Assembly (NCBI GenBank): GCA_903851465.1 | Contig: CAINOI010000003.1 | Coordinates: forward strand, 1 to 64,000 | Direction of reading: 5' to 3' | Length of the DNA: 64,000 nt | Source: an uncultured Bacteroidota bacterium | GTDB lineage: Bacteria; Bacteroidota; Bacteroidia; Chitinophagales; Chitinophagaceae | Shown: positions 63,283 to 64,000 of the stretch, piece by piece | Position numbering within the stretch: position 1 is the stretch's first letter | Layout: each line of letters begins with the position of its first letter | Made by a program: the position numbers and the translations under genes | The notes under the pieces: generated by a model | Databases searched by the model: none | Told to the model about the DNA's origin: nothing | The model's input: only the letters and a program-made list of their open reading frames with translations

Positions 63283-64000
63283 ATGTACGCCGAAATTATT
63301 ATACCATTAGCCCTTCCTAAAAACTATACATGGGCCATTCCCAATGAATTGGCAGATGGCGTGATGATTGGTATGCGTGTAGAAGTCATGTTAGGGGCTA
63401 ATAAAAGATACGCTGGTATTATAAAACATATCCTGACCGAAAAACCTGCTGGATTTAACCCCAAGCCAATATTAGGTGTTTTGGATGATGCACCTATTGT
63501 ATATCCAGCCCAATTAGAATTATGGGCATGGATGGCCGGTTATTATATGTGTACGGAAGGTGAAGTGATGCAGGCTGCAATACCAAGCCATTTAAAAATA
63601 TCAAGTGAAAGTGTTTTTATTTTAAATGAGGACGCGGATGTAGATGGCCAACATTTAAGTGATACAGAATATATCGTTTCAGAAGCATTGCAAATAAAAA
63701 AACAACTAAGCCTAGTTGAGATACAAAAGCTATTAGATAAAAAATCGGTTTACCCAGTTATAAATAAACTCATTCAAAAAGGTATTTGTTCTGTAGAGGA
63801 AACGATGCATGATAAGTATACGATCAAAGTTGAAAATCTATTGCATTTACATCCCGATTATCATGCTGAAGCTGCATTAGAGCAATTGTTAAATGATTGG
63901 ACTAGGGCTCCTAAACAATTGGCCCTCCTACTTTCATTTTTACACCTGCAAAAAACAGAGGGACAAGTGCAACAAAAGGCATTATTAGAAAAATCAGGCG
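63283..64000 (+). CDS. priA: Primosomal protein N' / replication restart helicase (5' part only)
   Basis: Translated by hand; 239 codons are open to the window edge. MYAEIIIPLALPKNYTWAIP and GMRVEVMLGANKRYAGII form the PriA 3'-DNA-binding domain (about 1-100), and LELWAWMAGYYMCTEGEVMQ followed by AAIPSHLKI matches the linker to the winged helix. The helicase motifs lie beyond the window. PriA reloads the replisome at stalled forks. Identity rests on the N-terminal domains alone but is clear. Confidence 0.9.
   Translation, partial: MYAEIIIPLALPKNYTWAIPNELADGVMIGMRVEVMLGANKRYAGIIKHILTEKPAGFNPKPILGVLDDAPIVYPAQLELWAWMAGYYMCTEGEVMQAAIPSHLKISSESVFILNEDADVDGQHLSDTEYIVSEALQIKKQLSLVEIQKLLDKKSVYPVINKLIQKGICSVEETMHDKYTIKVENLLHLHPDYHAEAALEQLLNDWTRAPKQLALLLSFLHLQKTEGQVQQKALLEKSG

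Overview
The window looks like a chromosomal segment of a Bacteroidota bacterium, most likely family Chitinophagaceae (a Sediminibacterium-like freshwater or soil lineage). Support: low G+C, almost no Shine-Dalgarno sequences, many TAnnTTTG-type -7 promoter boxes just upstream of start codons, tRNA genes without an encoded CCA, and protein families typical of the phylum (YfhO, BshC, MqnA, DUF2147, secreted BNR-repeat proteins, GH20 hexosaminidase). The species assignment is inference. No rRNA, CRISPR array, insertion sequence, phage or plasmid module is visible. Most of the window is ordinary core genome in short operons that change strand often.

Layout. 0-1.2 kb: 3' part of mazG, then tRNA-Leu and tRNA-Gly on the minus strand. 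1.2-6.3 kb: a small membrane protein, a glycosyltransferase, ornithine aminotransferase, a 4-TM protein and a secreted FAD oxidoreductase. 6.3-6.7 kb: a non-coding block with a 68-bp tandem repeat and a hairpin element downstream of tRNA-Cys. 6.7-10 kb: nucleoside phosphorylase, dapF, a NUDIX hydrolase and a queuosine-precursor transporter. 10-19.7 kb: a surface-polysaccharide region (YfhO, four GT2 transferases, acyltransferase 3, FkbM methyltransferase, flippase). 19.7-27.7 kb: mqnA, purB, a DnaQ-like exonuclease, valS, a GNAT protein, an Lrp regulator and ahcY. 27.8-32.4 kb: GH20 hexosaminidase, a BamA-like barrel and a DUF2452 protein. 32.4-38.7 kb: a UbiD-type decarboxylase, pdxJ, purE, bshC and a sterol-desaturase-like hydroxylase. 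38.6-45 kb: rimO, prfC, lpdA, a SAM hydrolase and an SDR. 45 kb: tRNA-Lys followed by a hairpin-rich non-coding block. 45.4-54.2 kb: DUF2147, a Bcr-type exporter, an O-antigen ligase/TPR fusion, a class-IV aminotransferase, a BNR-repeat protein and a GT4. 54.2-60.9 kb: S41 protease, BadF-type kinase, two little-known proteins, etfBA, a DUF151 nuclease and ispE. 61-64 kb: amt, plsC and the 5' part of priA.

How genes work together. mqnA and the UbiD-type decarboxylase point to menaquinone synthesis by the futalosine route. etfAB and lpdA feed central oxidative metabolism. purB and purE belong to purine synthesis, dapF to peptidoglycan and lysine, ispE to isoprenoids, pdxJ to PLP (used by rocD and the class-IV aminotransferase). 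ahcY, the SAM hydrolase and the FkbM methyltransferase all concern SAM. The 10-19.7 kb region, the O-antigen ligase/TPR protein and the GT4 probably build or attach a surface glycan.

The most novel signal is non-coding. A 55-nt element occurs downstream of tRNA-Cys (6469-6523, minus) and of tRNA-Lys (45216-45270, plus). Its flanks are nearly identical, and it has an 11-bp hairpin with a GAA loop whose arms differ between copies by four paired compensatory substitutions and no indels. This is direct covariation evidence for a conserved structure that may be undescribed.
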